From: Onthophagus taurus
Lineage: Eukaryota > Arthropoda > Insecta > Coleoptera > Scarabaeidae
Direction: 5' to 3'
Assembly: GCF_036711975.1 (NCBI RefSeq)
Contig: NC_091976.1
Span: 15,128,001-15,192,000 of the forward strand
Length of the DNA: 64,000 nucleotides
Positions 22,201-37,200 of this stretch are shown here, one piece after another. The position numbers and the translations under genes are program-made. Each line of letters begins with the position of its first letter. The stretch's first letter is position 1. The notes beneath the pieces are model-generated. The model was not told the DNA's origin. It was given only the letters and a program-made list of their open reading frames with translations, and searched no databases.

Positions 22201-25200
22201 CAAGGTTTAAATGCTTCATTATTTTACGATAATCCGGATATAAGAAGTTATGTATCCTTGGTACCTACGAGTGCAGTTACTGGGGAAGGAATGGGAAATT
22301 TATTGGCTTTAATTGTAGAGTATTCCCAGAATATGTTGGCGAAACGATTAATGTATTCAGATGAATTACAAGCGACCGTTTTGGAAGTTAAAGCAATTCC
22401 TGGATTAGGAACAACGATTGATGTTATTTTAGTGAATGGTACACTTAGGGAAGGTGATTCAATGGTTCTAGCGGGAACCGATGGACCGATTGTTACCCAA
22501 ATTCGATCTTTGTTAATGCCACAACCTATGAAAGAATTAAGAGTGAAGGTAAAAAAAGATTACAATTCAATTTATTGTTTTTTAACTAACATTTTTTTTA
22601 GAATGCTTATATAGAATATAAAAGTGTAAAAGCGGCTCAAGGTGTGAAAATAGCCGCTAAAGAGCTTGAAAAAGCGATAGCTGGTTTAAATTTGTATGTG
22701 GCTCATAAAAGCGACGAAGTGGATATCGTTAAAGAAGAAGTTGCGAGGGAACTTAAGTCCGCGCTCTCTAGTATTAAATTGCAAGAAAGAGGCGTTTATG
22801 TTCAAGCATCGACTTTGGGGTCATTGGAAGCTTTATTGGAGTTTTTAAGAACAAGCAAAATTCCGGTGAGTATAAAATTTTTGATTATATAATTTTCATG
22901 TTTTTAAGGATCTTTATAAAATGACTTAAAGAAATCAGTTTGAAAACTAATTCTTAGAAACGAATTTATAGATCTTATCACGAATTTGAAATTTATTTAA
23001 ACATTTAATAAATGTAATGGATATTTAGGTACATCTTATAGCGTTTTCGTCTGATAGGTGTTTGGAGCGCGTATTTGAGAGCCAATAACAGCTAAACATT
23101 AAGCCAAATTTAGTGCAATAATGACATAGTTAGTTTGTTATGCTCTAAGATACTATAGGAGGGCATCCATTGCAATCTATATCTATCCAATTGCGTCTTT
23201 TATTTTCATATCCATGATAACGTCAAAAGGTGTGATGTTTTATGAAGTTTGGTTAATTCATTAATCTTATTTATTTTTAAAAAGGTATATTTAAAAATGT
23301 AAATGTTTATAATTTACGTAATCCTTCCCACAAATATCACACTTATACAATAAGCTCATGGCCATTTAAAGTTGAAATATCAAATCGTATATTTTACAAA
23401 CGTACAAGATTATTTTTTTAATTATACTTTTTAATCAAATTACTTCTTTGATATGCCGAAATATTCTCTTTTGAATACATGTACCTTACTGCGACGTGTG
23501 TATTGCTGTAAGTCGTGTAGTTTCTCTGTTAACGCGTTGTCTTCACGCAAGTCTCTATTTCGGATATGAAATGATCTTTCACAATATTGACCAGTTGGGA
23601 CAAAAAAGATTCATCCTGTTTAAGTATGCTGATGAAATTCTTGAAAGCTTCTTCAATTCTCTCAAATTATCCTTGGTAAAACGCAAAACAAAAGGGAAAT
23701 AGATGTTACCCTATCATCAATTCAGCTTCGAACTAACATTATTTCAACTAAGTTTAAGTTATTGGGAATTCAACCAAAAGGACCAAGCTTTCGATAAATA
23801 TATTCTTATCATCATCAGGGTACAATTTAGAAGTTAAAATGTAAAAACAGTTAAGTTAGTATATTGGTGTTGAATAAGAAGTCCCCACAACGACATCAAT
23901 TAAAGAGGGAAGATGATATCCAGACCATAAACACTAATTAAATAAACGTTTCGTGGTTAACCACCACGCGATTAACCGTCTGGAGGTTTTTTGATTCCTT
24001 CCCCCCTTTTGGTTGAATTCCCAATAACTTAAACTTAATTCTTAACATTGTACAACCAGTACTTCCACCTCTCATTATTTCAACTTCACCACATACTCGC
24101 AAGCCGATATTCCAACGCCCACCGTCATATTCTTTATTCATCTTGTTTATTATTATTATTGTTATCTTGCAAATCTCAATTTTGCTGTTATTGTCTATTA
24201 CAGTGTTTCTCAACCTTTGTGATTAAACTGCCCCCTTTACCAATTCGTTTCATTCATCGCTTTCTGTACATTTTAAATGATAATTAGATGTGTAGTTACC
24301 AGTTTTAAAGTTGCCAGTTTTCGATGCATTTCTTTTTGAGTTGACTGTACTTAAAGATTAGGTTTAAAAGTTAGTGCAAAAACAAATAATTTTAAACCAA
24401 TAAAAATAAATAGTTTTATCCTACTTCTACCTTAAAGATATAAAAAAAAGATATATCTATTTAATGTTTTAATGAAAACCTTTAGGTTGATGATCTTTAC
24501 ATAACTTAGTAATACCACGTTCTAATTTATTGAAGTAAAGCCCTAAGGGGTTCGACCACTCTAGTCTGTTGAAAATTAAGACTAATTTTTCGAGTTTTTC
24601 TGGGAAAACAATAAAAAATATGAAAAAATGGATTATATTTCTTAACTGTATTTGAACTTATAGGTTATAGGAATACGAAATATATTTTTCTAATTGATTA
24701 AAAAGAAAATGTAGCTGCTTGATGAAAACGCTGAAAATCAGGAAGGGGTTCGCGGCTGGAAATGTTTCAGCTACAATTTTCAAACTATAACAACAAAAAA
24801 TTTTAGTTTTTACAACTCAAAAGCTTTAGAAAATCGTCCGGATTTTTTTATTTAACTTTATGCAAAAATCGTGGATATATTACAATAACTTGCTGTATTA
24901 GTTTAAAAAAATAAGCACTAAATTGTTTATAGCTAAAGAACTACGCATCATATCATAAAATCCTTACGTCTTTCTCTAGATAATGTTACTTAGAAGGTAC
25001 AGTTAAAATTTCAAGTAAATCGGTAAAGAATTATGTGAAAGAATTGTGAACCTTACCGTTTTGGTATACCTTTAAACCCTATGCCAGCGCCGTACATTGG
25101 TCTTCTAGGTTCACGTTTTCTTCTTCTTTTCTCAAAGATATTGCGGACGCTCTGGTGGTTTTTCTCTACCTACTCTAAAAAAGTAGGAAGTCACCATTTA

Positions 25201-28200
25201 ACTTGGTTTAGCATCAACATTTGAAATCTCAATAATATAGCTAATTGGGTTTTGTACGCGTTTTGTAATTGCGCGAGTGTATGTACGCGTAATGTCTGGA
25301 AACATGAAGAAATCTTTTTAACGGCTTGATCAATTTGAACAAAAAATTGTGTGTGTAACCTATACACACTATAACCTTGCGAATTCAAATGTTCTATCGG
25401 CGTTTCTGTGGTTTGTAAATGTAGTTGCTTAGAAATTACGATTTACAATGTTTATACTCTCAACAAATGAGAGTACCATGAAAGAACAATAAATGTGAAG
25501 TAGAAACAAACTACATGTTATCTATCTATGTATTTATCATCGTCATAAAAAAAATCTTAGCATAAATTGAACGGAGGTGGTTACGTTTAGTAGTTTAGAA
25601 GGGTAGGTTGAAAGTACAGATAGGGTCATAACGTACCCTATTATGAGTTAAACATATTCCCCAAATTTCATTTTCCTAGCGTTTATGGTTTTAAATTAAA
25701 AAAAATTATGGTTTAAAAATTAAACCAAAATTTTCCGCTATTTTTGGAGAGGTGTAGCTCCTTAGGGGAGCCGAAGGCGTCCATGGTTCATATATTAAAA
25801 TACCCTTAAAATTCATTCAAGAATCACCCCTTGAAGTTTGTTGCAGTCTAAAACGGATGAAATTCTTCATATTTCTCAAAAATTAAATAATAAAAATAGG
25901 AAAAAAAAAGTTAAAATTAGCTTCTAGAAGTTAATTTCCTAGAAATTTAAAGGATTTTATTTATTTTGATTTTAAAAATTTTTTTGAAATATTTTGTATT
26001 TTAAGAAAGAAAACCAAAACTCATTCCTATTTCCAACATATTTTAAAATTTTCCATCAATTTGTAATTATTTCAAGTACTGAAGATGAAACATTTGTTTC
26101 GAAACATGTTTACTTTTTGAAATAAATTAAGTATTTTTAATATTCTTGTAATCCAACGATTGAGAAATAGTGTTTAGAAAGTCACAGACACGAAGATTTA
26201 TATCATCTGGAAAACGTCTGGCTAATTCCGGAATTAATTGTGATTTCAAAAATGCCCATTAGTGTTCCCCTGTTAGGATATCACTGAAAAAATAAGATCC
26301 AATAATTTGATCATTGGAAATTCCTGCCTATGCATTAACGTTTTGAGGATACAGTGTCTCGATCGTCCAGTGAGGATTTTCTTCCGACCAATGTCTGCAG
26401 TTATGCCTGTTGACTATACGATTTAAAGAGAAAGTTGCCTCGTCAGAAAAAAGATCAGCGTGTCCCGTATCTTTCGCATTAGAGTATCGCTGTATATCTA
26501 CCAACATGTACGGCATCCACTTACGTTTTATAATGTTTTTTAGAAACTATAAATTTGGCAACATTTCTGATTTAAAATTTGAATTCGCAAAGTTATGTAA
26601 CCTATACAGACAAATTTTTGTTCAAATTGATCAAGCCGTTAAAAAGATTTCTTCATACATTACGATAACTCCAAAACGCAATTAGCTACATTATTAAAAT
26701 TTGAAATGTTACTGCTAAACCAAATTAAATGGTGACTACTTACTTTTGTAGAGTAGGTAGAGAAAACTCGCTAGAGTGTCCGCAATATCTTTGAGAAAAG
26801 AAGAAAACGTGAACCTAGAAGGCCGTGGATTCTTCATGTTTCCATACAATACAGGACAGTATTTTTTCTTCTGCTTTTATCGCTACTACCCCATTCTGAT
26901 CCTTTCTCAATCTTCCTTCTAGATCTACCAGATTCTTACCTCATTTCTTAGATTGCCAAAAATCCTCATTCTCTCTTACATTTCAATTGAATGTATTTTT
27001 TCATCAAATCATATCTTTACGTATGGTATATGTGTTCATATACATATATTGTTTATATGAACCCGAATGTCTATCCGGTAAAATATTAACTGGAAACGGA
27101 ATCATTCCCTTGTCGAATCCTATTCAAAATTATATGAATTTGTTTCTATCATCAGGTTTCGTTCTGTAACCATTCTCGCCTGCCATTTTCCAACACTTCA
27201 ATTAAAAGTTGTTTCCAATTTGTCATAAATATTATACAACTCATGTATAATATGATTTTTTAAGTCTTCTCGATTCTTTCTCTTTTATGTTTTTTGTATT
27301 TCTGTACCTCACTTTCATTTTTTATCGTACGGATTTCCCCCTCTTCCCTTTTCTTTCTGCTCCTTGTCTTTGTTATACACATATCCTTACATCTCGTCCT
27401 AGCTTCTTTCATTTAGGTTATTTCATCTTTATCTCACCCTCTTCGCCTCATAAAGAACGAAAGATCCACCACTCGGATCTTTTCAAGTCTTGGTTATTTC
27501 TGAACTTTCATTCTCTCTTCACCATTGTTTTATTACACTTTCTCATTCTTTTCCATTCTCTCATTTCTGTTTCCAACATTTGATGATTAATTTTGAAATT
27601 TATTTATCCATTCGTTTTGTAATTTTACGCTATTTTATCATCTCATATATTTCCTGGTTGTATAATGTATAACCGAATCCCTACTAGCAACTTGTATTTC
27701 CCATTCCTAAATCCATTCAATAACCGTCTACACACTTTATTCTGTATTTTATCGTAAGGCACGAATTCAAGTTGAAAAACGAATGGCGGAGCCACGAGTT
27801 TTTTAATGAATGAGTACTTTAAGTCTTATAAAACTTGTTTATTATGCTATTTTTTGTAATTCGCGTTTTATCCTTTTTTTTAACAAAAATAAAGTAAATT
27901 TTGGCAATGTAGGGAAATAGGTATGTAGCAGTTGGTAACACCGGAACACTTGAAAATAGAAACTTTGAATTGACAATTAGAAACTGTCAAAACACAAAAT
28001 ATATTCACCTGAAAAAAATGTTTGATGTACACCTCCCAAAATAAGAGAAATTGCTCAGAGTCAATGTCCTCATCATTGTGGACCTTGTATTCGATGCTAA
28101 GAACGTGTTTAAACATCCATAGACAAAAATTGTCACATTGACAACTAGAAAAATTAATGACCCAATGTCACCAACTTGAACTGGTTCCATAAAATGTTAC

Positions 28201-31200
28201 TAAAATCTCATTACAGCATCGGATGCTGTAAGAAGTCTCATTACAGCACCCGTTTGAGTACTGTTATAGCTTCCATTACCGTAGCGAATTACAAAAAGTT
28301 AATTTAACTGTTGGATGTAGATTTAAAAATCCTGTTCAACGTTGTAGCTAAGTAAAAAGAGACCATATTGGCGTTTATGCCGTTTGGGTTAGTAGCGACG
28401 AAATTCTGCCATTATTTTCCTTCTATTCTCTTTCATCTTTCTACTGTTTAATAAATAAAATCGTTAAATTCATCGTTCACACTTCGAATAAGAAGGAGAA
28501 AGTTTTTTAAGTTTACCAGCGTCCTTCTTTTCCATCTCGTCAAATTCAATTCAATTCTTTCGTGTCTCTTAGTTCTACCCTTCCCCTTTACGCTTCATAC
28601 GCATTTCCTTCCAAAGTTATCTTTGATACCGACTTCTTTTATAGTCTTATTTCCGCTTTCCTCCTTCCACAGTCAGACACGACGGAAAACCAACCAAATC
28701 GGTTTGCTATACAGTTCAATGTGGTTTTTTCCATTTTTTTTTTCATGCACGAGTGTTTAACAAAACAGTTCAATTATTATCTCACACTTTCATTTACCGC
28801 TTCATTACCTTTACAACAAGTTCTCCCCTCATCGTCCACACCCTTGGTTCTCCCCTCAATTTTTTCCACTCACATTACCTTCTACATGCATCTGCACACT
28901 AACTCTACATCAATAATTAAGTATTTGTGTGTGTTGGATTTAATGTTTTATATATATATTTAAATACTAATTCATCATCATTTACAAAATTAATACTTTT
29001 TTTTTAGCATATTTCCAAACGCAAATTCCAATCTTAATCATATCACATCAAATACAGGGTGATTTATTAGCTCACCATCAAACTTTGACATATGATAGTT
29101 AATCCAATTATAAAAAAAAATGTTAATGAACATATGTCCTATTTAAATTATTTACGAAATTATAACACTTTAAAGTTTTAATTTTTATATCATAATTAAC
29201 TGCAACATTTTTTTTAAACACATAAATATTACAAATATTGTTCAAAATAGCCTCCTTCTGCTAGAATACATGCTTCACAACGCCGAATTAAAGAGTTCTT
29301 CAGCCGAATTAAAATGTCTGGTTGATTTCTTATTTCAGTAACAGCCTGTTTTTGTATTCTGTTTAATAACTGTTCTCGTGTGTTAATTTCCACTTGATAC
29401 ACAATTTGTTTCATTTGACCCCATAAGTAGAAATCCAATGGATTAAGGTCGGGGGATCTAGGTGGCCAAGCAAATGGACCATTATTACCAATCCACTTGT
29501 TTGGAAAATATTGGTTTAACCACTCGACAACTACTCTTCCGCGATGAGGCTGCACAGTGTTAGGAAGTTATGAATATCTGGCCAAAAATATAATAACAAC
29601 TAAATGAAGTTGAAAATGTTTAATATCACTATAATACCTCCTTAATAGTTAGCTAGGATTTATTTCATCTATAAACCGTGCTTAAAACAAAATTTAGGAT
29701 TTTAAAACAAATATTTGAAAATAAAAGCGAAACAAAGGTTTTGTTGTGAGTTGGGCTGGTTGTTTAAGCTAATGTAACTCCGAAAACATGGTACATCATG
29801 TAGCCTAACAATAAGTATATACAGCGGGTACAAAAAGTATGGAATAATGGTTCTACAGCCGAAACTTCAACTTATATTAAATAAAAGTTACTTGAAGCTC
29901 CGCCCATTCCTGTGACGTCACCGCTTAGGTTGTCTATTCCATAATGACGCCATAATAGACTGCCTAAGTCTAATAAAATATACAGGTGTTCCATTTAAAA
30001 AACACATTCACCATGTCGTAACGCAGACTGCCGTCATCATTTTTATTTTATTTCTACGCCAAGATATGCGCAAAATAGTTTAAAGTAACTTTTATTTAAA
30101 ACTTTTTTTAATTTAAGTTGAAGTTTAGGCTGTTGAACCATTATTCCATACTTTTTGCGCACTCTGTATACTTATATAATATAATATATACAGGGTGAGT
30201 TTTTGCATGTTTAGCATGGAGATCTCGAAAACTAGCGGAGATAGAGAGACGATTAAATAGGGAAAGAATTGCAGTTTCATGAACTCAATTGAATGAGCTT
30301 TTTGTTTTTTGGATGAAATGCATGGCTAACTAGATATCTCGAAAAAACTGTTTTTTGTTATATCGTTAGATAGCTATGGCTCCGCTATTATTAATTTTAG
30401 GAAAAATGTGTACAGGAAAAATTTGTAGGGTATTACATGTAGGGTATTCTATACTAAACATGCAAAAAAACTCACCATGGATAGGTGTCTCATGTAAATG
30501 GTTCGTTAAAACTTTTTAAGGTTTTACTATTCATAGAGGTTTGAAATTTTGGTAGCATGGGTTGTTCATTCGAAACTTTCAATCTAAAACATTTTCAAGA
30601 TGGCCGCCACTTCTGGTCTACCGGAAGTGAACCATAACTTCGTTATTTTAAATGGAATGCCATAGTTTTTTTATTACACCTTTTAATTGTACATAAAAAA
30701 TATGTTGACTTTGATACAAGTTATTTAATAACTTTTATGAAAGTCAGCATATTTTTTTATTTTTGATAAAAGTTATTTAATAACTTTTACGAAAGTCGAC
30801 ATATTTTTTTATGTACAGGGTGGGCAAATTTGGGTGTTATTATAGGCTATCTCAGAAACTATAAGATATACGAAAAAAGTAGGTGCCATGTCCCGGTCTC
30901 TTTCTTCGAGACTACCCCAATTCCGCAAGTTAGAACATCCCCGTTTGCCAAAATATTAGAAAAGAAAATTAGTAAAATCATGTTATGGCCGGTAATTTCA
31001 AACTTCCTAACACAGTGGGTTGGTGGCATCGTGCTGGTACCACATATTTTGAATTACATTAAGAGGTATATCTTCAAGTAAATCAAAAAGTGTATTGTTC
31101 AAAATCTGTAATTTACAACGTTCAAACATAATACATGATTCATCTTTCCAGAGAACATTTGAAATGAAGTCATTATTTTGGGCATGTTGCTACAATAACC

Positions 31201-34200
31201 ATTCACAAAATGCTAACCGTTGCTGATTATCTCCTGGCTGTAGAGCTTGATCACACTGTTTAGGATAGGGATGAAGGACTTTGCGGTTCAATACGCGCCA
31301 TGCAAAATTTTGACTTACATGTATGTTGTGTGCTATTCTTCGAGTGCTGATGAAAGGATTATCAATGACAGCATTAATTACAGCTTCTTCGTCCTCTATA
31401 GCTTTTGCTGGAGCAGGATTACCTGTTTCTCGAAGTCTTCTGAAAGAATCGCTAAAAACTGAATAATATGGCAAATGACGCTGTGGAAATCTTTCTTGAT
31501 ATTCTTGTACTGATTGTCGAACATTTCCATTGCAAAAACCATACACAGTGCTATAAACGTACATTTTGAGTTTCTTCTTGTATGTAATAATTAAACCTTA
31601 CAGCAAACTGTCAATTGTTAATGTCATTGTTAATTGAAATAGGAACACATATGTTTATTAAAATTTTTTATCATATGTCAAAGTTTGATGGTGAGCTAAT
31701 AAATCACCCTGTATAGCGTTGAACAAGATTCAAATTACGATAACAAATTGTTAGTAATATTTTATTCAACATTGAAAGTAGTAACTCTAATAAAAACATA
31801 TAAATCAACTTTATTATTTTGTTCTTATAAGGTTTTAAAATAACTTTAAAGTAAAGTTATTTTATATGAAATTGATGTGATTCATATTTGGTTAAACATT
31901 CATACCTAAAACTTCTAAATAAAATCATTTCCAATAATAAATTACATACTTATTAACATTTATCATTAAAAAAATTTTTTTATGTCGTAAAATATAATTT
32001 TATTACTCGAAATAATGATTTAATTATGTCTGGTTCGAAAGAAACTCATTTTGCTCGGTTTTATTAATTCGTATGCAGTGCGGTCGACCACACGGTGTCT
32101 CCTAGACACCTCCAAGGCCTCCACATAGAAGTGCATTCATTGCAAGCACCATGTGTGTTTATAATATGTATAAGTATCCTGTCGTTTTTGCATGAATATT
32201 AATCGATTTTCACGGCCTAATCGCGCTGAGTTTCAATGTATCACGCGGTTACAAAATCGAAAAACTGATTCATATTAATACTGTTCTTGAAGTTTTTTTT
32301 CTTTTAAATTTATTTATGTTGCGGAAAAATTTTACAAAATTGATTAAATGAAACGGAAGCTGCGTATCTGTGAAGCAAAAAAAAAAGCCGACACAGACAC
32401 ACGCATTTACACATTTAGTACACACACAGGGTCGGCTCCGATCCCTCTTATTGAGCACTTCCTTTACACTATATATTTGTGTAATGTTGTGAGGCGGGTC
32501 TCTCTATAATTAGAGACGACCGGAAGCGTTCATAGCAGCACCGTTTTCTTGTTAGGAAGACGTTTCCTGTCCATAAATTCTTCATTATAAATTCACGGTT
32601 CGTCTTTGAAATTGTATTTTCATCCTTATTTTAATTCTTTCTGTTCTTGTTTATTAAAGAGATTTTTTTTAGTATTTATTTGCTTTTTTAGTAAATTCTT
32701 TAGATTTTTTTGTGTTATTTTTTTCTGTAACGTTTTTTTTTGATTCATCCTTGTTTTACTTTTAATTTTTTTTTTTCGTTTACTTTTCTGGTCATTTTTT
32801 CGTATTTTTTTTTGGTTGTTGTTTCTTCTTCACTGAGTGTGTCACGCTCGGTGAATTTATGAGAGCCCCTTTAAAGATAGATGGATGCAGACCACGCTGT
32901 CGCTGTCCCTAATTAACACTCGATCGGAGTCCGGTTCTAGGAATACCGGACACCTACCGACTTCCGGTGGAAAACCTGCTTGTTCTCTCTTCTCTTAACT
33001 TCGCTCAACCCACGTGTATTACTTCATTTTTTAAAATAATCACGATCCTTTTAAAGACATGAAAGCTTTCTTTAAAAGAGTTTTTAATGTTTAATTTTAT
33101 TCTTATTACAGTATTCCGGTATTCGTATTGGTCCAGTTGTTAAAAAAGATGTAATGAAAGCATCGATTATGTTAGAACACGAAAGCCAGTGAGTAAAAAA
33201 ATTATTTTTGTGAAAGAAAAAATTATAATAAATTTTTGTTTTTAGATACGCAACAATTTTAGCATTCGATGTTAAAATAGAAAGAGATGCTCAAGAATTA
33301 GCGGATAATTTAGGGGTTAAAATCTTCCAAGCGGATATAATTTATCATCTTTTCGATAAATTCATCGCGTATAGAGATGAATTGAAGCAAAAGAAACGGG
33401 AAGAATTCAAGAACATCGCCGTTTTTCCTTGCAAATTGCGGGTACTTCCTCAATTCATCTTCAATTCCAGAGATCCTATTGTTATGGGCGTTATGGTTGA
33501 AGCTGGAATTGTTAAAGAGGGAACTCCAATTTGCGTTCCAAGCAAAGAAGTATGATTTTTCTTCATTTCTTTAACGACAAAAACCAATTGCGTTATTTTT
33601 TTTTTTCAGTTTGTCGATCTTGGTATTGTAACAAGTATCGAAAATAATCACAAAGCCGTCGAATCAGCACGAAAAGGTATGGAAGTATGTATTAAAATTG
33701 AACCAATTCCAGGCGAATCCCCGAAAATGTTTGGAAGACATTTCGATGATAAAGACTTTTTAATTAGCAAGGTAAGAAATGTTTTAAGTATATTTATTTA
33801 AAAAGTTGTGTATTGAACATATTAAAAAATATGTTTTTAATAATGTATGTACTTTGACAAATCTGCATCAATCAAGCAACTGTTTGGGTAACATGTAACC
33901 ATTCCAAATTCAACAAATTTACTAGTTTACTAGAGTACTAGAATATGTATTGGTGTTGTACAATTTGATAAGCTTTACTGGTTAGAGCTAAAAAGATTTA
34001 GAAAATTGAAAGAGAAACCATTGTATTTGATGATAAAACATACACCGGGTGCAAAATATTTAAAACCAATATCTAAAAATATCTTAAAATCCCAAACAAT
34101 CGATTTAGAGAACTGTTTAAAATTGCTAATGATCAACGAAAATCGTTTAAAATCCAAAAAAATATTTTTTTTGCTATTAACAGCTCTTTTGGGACTAATC

Positions 34201-37200
34201 TTTCTGTCCAAAAACTTATATAATTCAACAAATTTCAATATTTCAACAGGCAAGTATACTTTTTTTAATATGATAAAATATGCATACATAATATTAATAT
34301 ATTCAAAAGTTTGCATTATTATTTTTATCCTCCATTCTCGGAAAACAATTTAATAACAATGATTTAATCAGGTAAGAAGTTTCATTTTAAAATATAATGT
34401 CTTTTCCGACAATCAATTTTTATCTCGATCAATAATTTGTAACGGCCCATTGAAAAGATATTTTTTAATTAACGAGATAAAGTTTCGGAAATTTCATTCA
34501 AGAATTATTACGTTGTGCGACATAAATTATCACAAGATTACTATCTCTTTGCCCTGTCCTTGTGATCTGATCGGTTTTTTGCGCACTTTATTTTTATTGT
34601 CGCATTACGTAAAAGCGAATTTTAAACAATTTGAGCAGAACATAAAAATTTCGAATTAGTTAGAATAAACTATTACGAAAAACTTCTTCTTTTAATTAAT
34701 TCAACAATTTAGCTAGTGTAAATTAGTGATGGAACAGATAGAGATTTTGTGAAACGCCAAATTCCGGATATTCGGCATCCCTTTCGGCCGGATATCTTGC
34801 ATATCTATCCAGCTATTATGGTCATAACTTCTGGTGCATTTCTGAAGTGATACCCTACATTGTCACATTATTGTGATATTTGAATAAAAATGATATTAAT
34901 AAGAAAGCTGATAAGATATGTCAACTTATTTGGATTCAAGATACAAAATGAACTTTTTTGATGCTGATTTAAGTAACGAAGCAACTCTAAAAAGAGGATA
35001 TTTTATAATAATCTTATAACGAATTTTGAAAATTATCGATGATAATTGCAACATCGAACATTTTATCAAAACTTCAAATATTGTTTTCTCAAAAACTAAA
35101 AGTTATTTTTCAAAACCGCTTGGTTCATTGGAAAGAGGACACTTTTATTAACACTTTGCAAAATTTTCATACTCATAGTCCAAAAACTGGATTTTATACG
35201 AATTTTTAAAACGTAATCGGCGAAAATTGCAAAATTCGAAAAAATTGTCGATTATTTCAAAAATTTATTTCTCAAGAACTAAAAGTGATTTTTCAAAACG
35301 GCTTGTTGCATTAAAAAGAGGATACTTTATTTAATAATTGGTGATATTTCCGCAAGGGTCATTCAAGAAATGAACTTTATAGCGAATTTTGAAAATTATC
35401 GATGAAAATTGCAACGTCGAAAATTTTGTCTAAACTTCAAATATTGTTTTCTCAAAAACTAAAAACTATTTTTCGAAGCGTGTTGGTTCGTTGGAAAGAA
35501 GACACTTTAATTAACACTTTGGGAAATTTTCATACTTATATTCCAAAAACTGGGTTTTATACGAATTTTTAAAACTTAATCGGCGAAAATTGCAAAATTC
35601 GAAAAAATTGTCGATCATTTCAAAAATTTATTTCTCAAGAACTGAAAGTGATTTTTCAAAACGGCTTTTTGCATTTAAAAGAGGATACTTTAATTAATAA
35701 TTGGTGATATTTCCACAAGGATCCTTCAAAAAATAAATTTTATAGCGAATTTTGAAAATTATCGATGAAAATTGCAACGTCGAAAATTTTATCAAAACTT
35801 CAAATATTGTTTTCTGAAAAACTAAAACTTATTTTTCAAAACGGATTGGTTCATTGGAAAAAGGACACTCTTATTAACACTTTGGGAAATTTTCATACTC
35901 ATATTCCAAGAAATGGATTTTATACGAATTTTTAAAACTTAATCGGCGAAAATTGCAAAAAGTTGTCGATCATTTCAAAAATTTGTTTCTCAAAAACTAA
36001 ATGCGATTTTTCAAAACGGCTTGTTGCATTAAAGAGAGCATACTTGAATTAATGATTGGTGATGTTTCCACAAGGATCGTTCAAGAAATGAATTTTATAG
36101 CGAATTTTGAAAATTATCGATGAAAATTGCAACGTCGAAAATGTTGCCAAAACTTCAAATATTGTTTTCTCAAAAACTAAAAGCTATTTTTCGAAACGTG
36201 TTGATTCATTGGAAAGAAGACACTATTATTAACACTTTTGGAAATTTTCATACTCATATTCCAAAAACTGGATTTTTTACAAATTTTAAAAACTTAATCG
36301 GCGCAAATTGCAAAATTCGAAAATTTTTTCGATTATTTCAAAAATGTATTTCTCAAGAACTAAAAGTGATTTTTCAAAACGGTTTTTTTGCATTAAAGAC
36401 TTTAATGCAAAAAGACTTTAATTAATAATTGAAAGTGACAATAGCGACAGTTCTGTTAGTAATGAATGTGATGATAAACAAAATTATAAGCGAAGAGAAG
36501 AAAACTAGACGAAACTGCAACCAGAGATTTTATACAGGGTGTTTCCGTGACTCGGGGAACAAATTTAACCACATATGCTAGAGTGAAAATAATGATTCAT
36601 GTAAAAAAAATTAGTAAAAGTCTTCAAATTTCAAAGATACAGGTCATCAAAGTTAGGAAATGTTAACACATTTTTCCAAATATCTTAACACTATTTACAG
36701 CAAAGCGCTGAAATTTGGTACAGTATAAATCAATGTGATGTAAAATCGTTAGGCAATTTATGAGTTAGATCGGTCAGCGGGAACAATGCTATACAGGTGT
36801 TCCTAAAGTTTGTTTGTTCAGAACTTTTTTATTCTATAAATATTCTGATAGTAAACTTAATTTGGAAACTTTTATTAGGTACTCTTAGATAATATTGATA
36901 AAAATCACCGTTTTCGTGTTAAATGCAAAAATGTTGGGTTCCGATTTCAATAATAGCACTAAAAAAAAGAAATCTAAGCTTTTGAACATTTCCTTTAGTA
37001 TTTTTTTACTACTTTTATGTACTGTTTTTATTATTCCTGTTAGTGTTGTTGTTTTTTGTTTATTTTTTGTTGATTTTTAATTTATTGTTTTTGGATTCTT
37101 TTATTAAACCAACTAAAACAAATTAAAAGTGTGATTTAGCTAAATCTACACTTGGACATTTTGCATACATAATTGTAATGACAGCTCAGTTCGATTTTCA

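Larger units (their letters stand above)
25100..26825. mobile_element. Element with 250-290-bp inverted arms holding transposon fragments
   Basis: The segment 25105-25395 (tctaggttcacgttttcttc…) returns as its reverse complement at about 26578-26822. Between the arms sit half of the palindromic MITE (25520-25840), an unassigned stretch with a hammerhead-like core (26079-26105) and a minus-strand mariner transposase piece (26170-26520). Which internal piece belongs to the arms is uncertain. Confidence 0.55.
29560..31009. mobile_element. Unclassified DNA transposon with 7-bp target duplication
   Basis: CACAGTG is repeated at 29553-29559 and 31010-31016, and the ends TTAGGAAGTT and its inverse AACTTCCTAA form the terminal repeat (similarity extends to ctggcc / ggccgg). 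It is inserted in the mariner transposase and carries at least two nested MITEs (29822-30166, 30191-30480) and a CAGGGTG fragment (30816). No coding sequence of its own remains. A 7-bp duplication does not fit mariner (TA), and hAT and P-type elements usually give 8 bp. Confidence 0.75.
29055..31711 (-). mobile_element. Mariner-superfamily element, interrupted
   Basis: Ends CAGGGTGATTTATTAGCTCA and its inverse, about 41 bp of inverted repeat, flanked by TA (29053-29054, 31712-31713). Encodes a minus-strand transposase split by a 1450-bp insertion (29560-31009). Net length without the insertion is about 1.2 kb, right for a single-gene mariner-type element. Confidence 0.88.

Noticed and set aside
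28005..28190. Minus-strand hydrophobic frame looking vaguely like an insect chemoreceptor end
   Set aside because: Only one short hydrophobic segment, no conserved C-terminal motif, and the region looks like a MITE.
27287..28963. Two plus-strand open frames of 98 and 133 codons
   Set aside because: They arise in pyrimidine-rich DNA, are low-complexity F/L/S-rich and have no recognisable motif or gene context.
36120..36425. 101-codon open frame in the satellite
   Set aside because: It is one satellite dimer that happens to be open; other units carry stops in the same frame.
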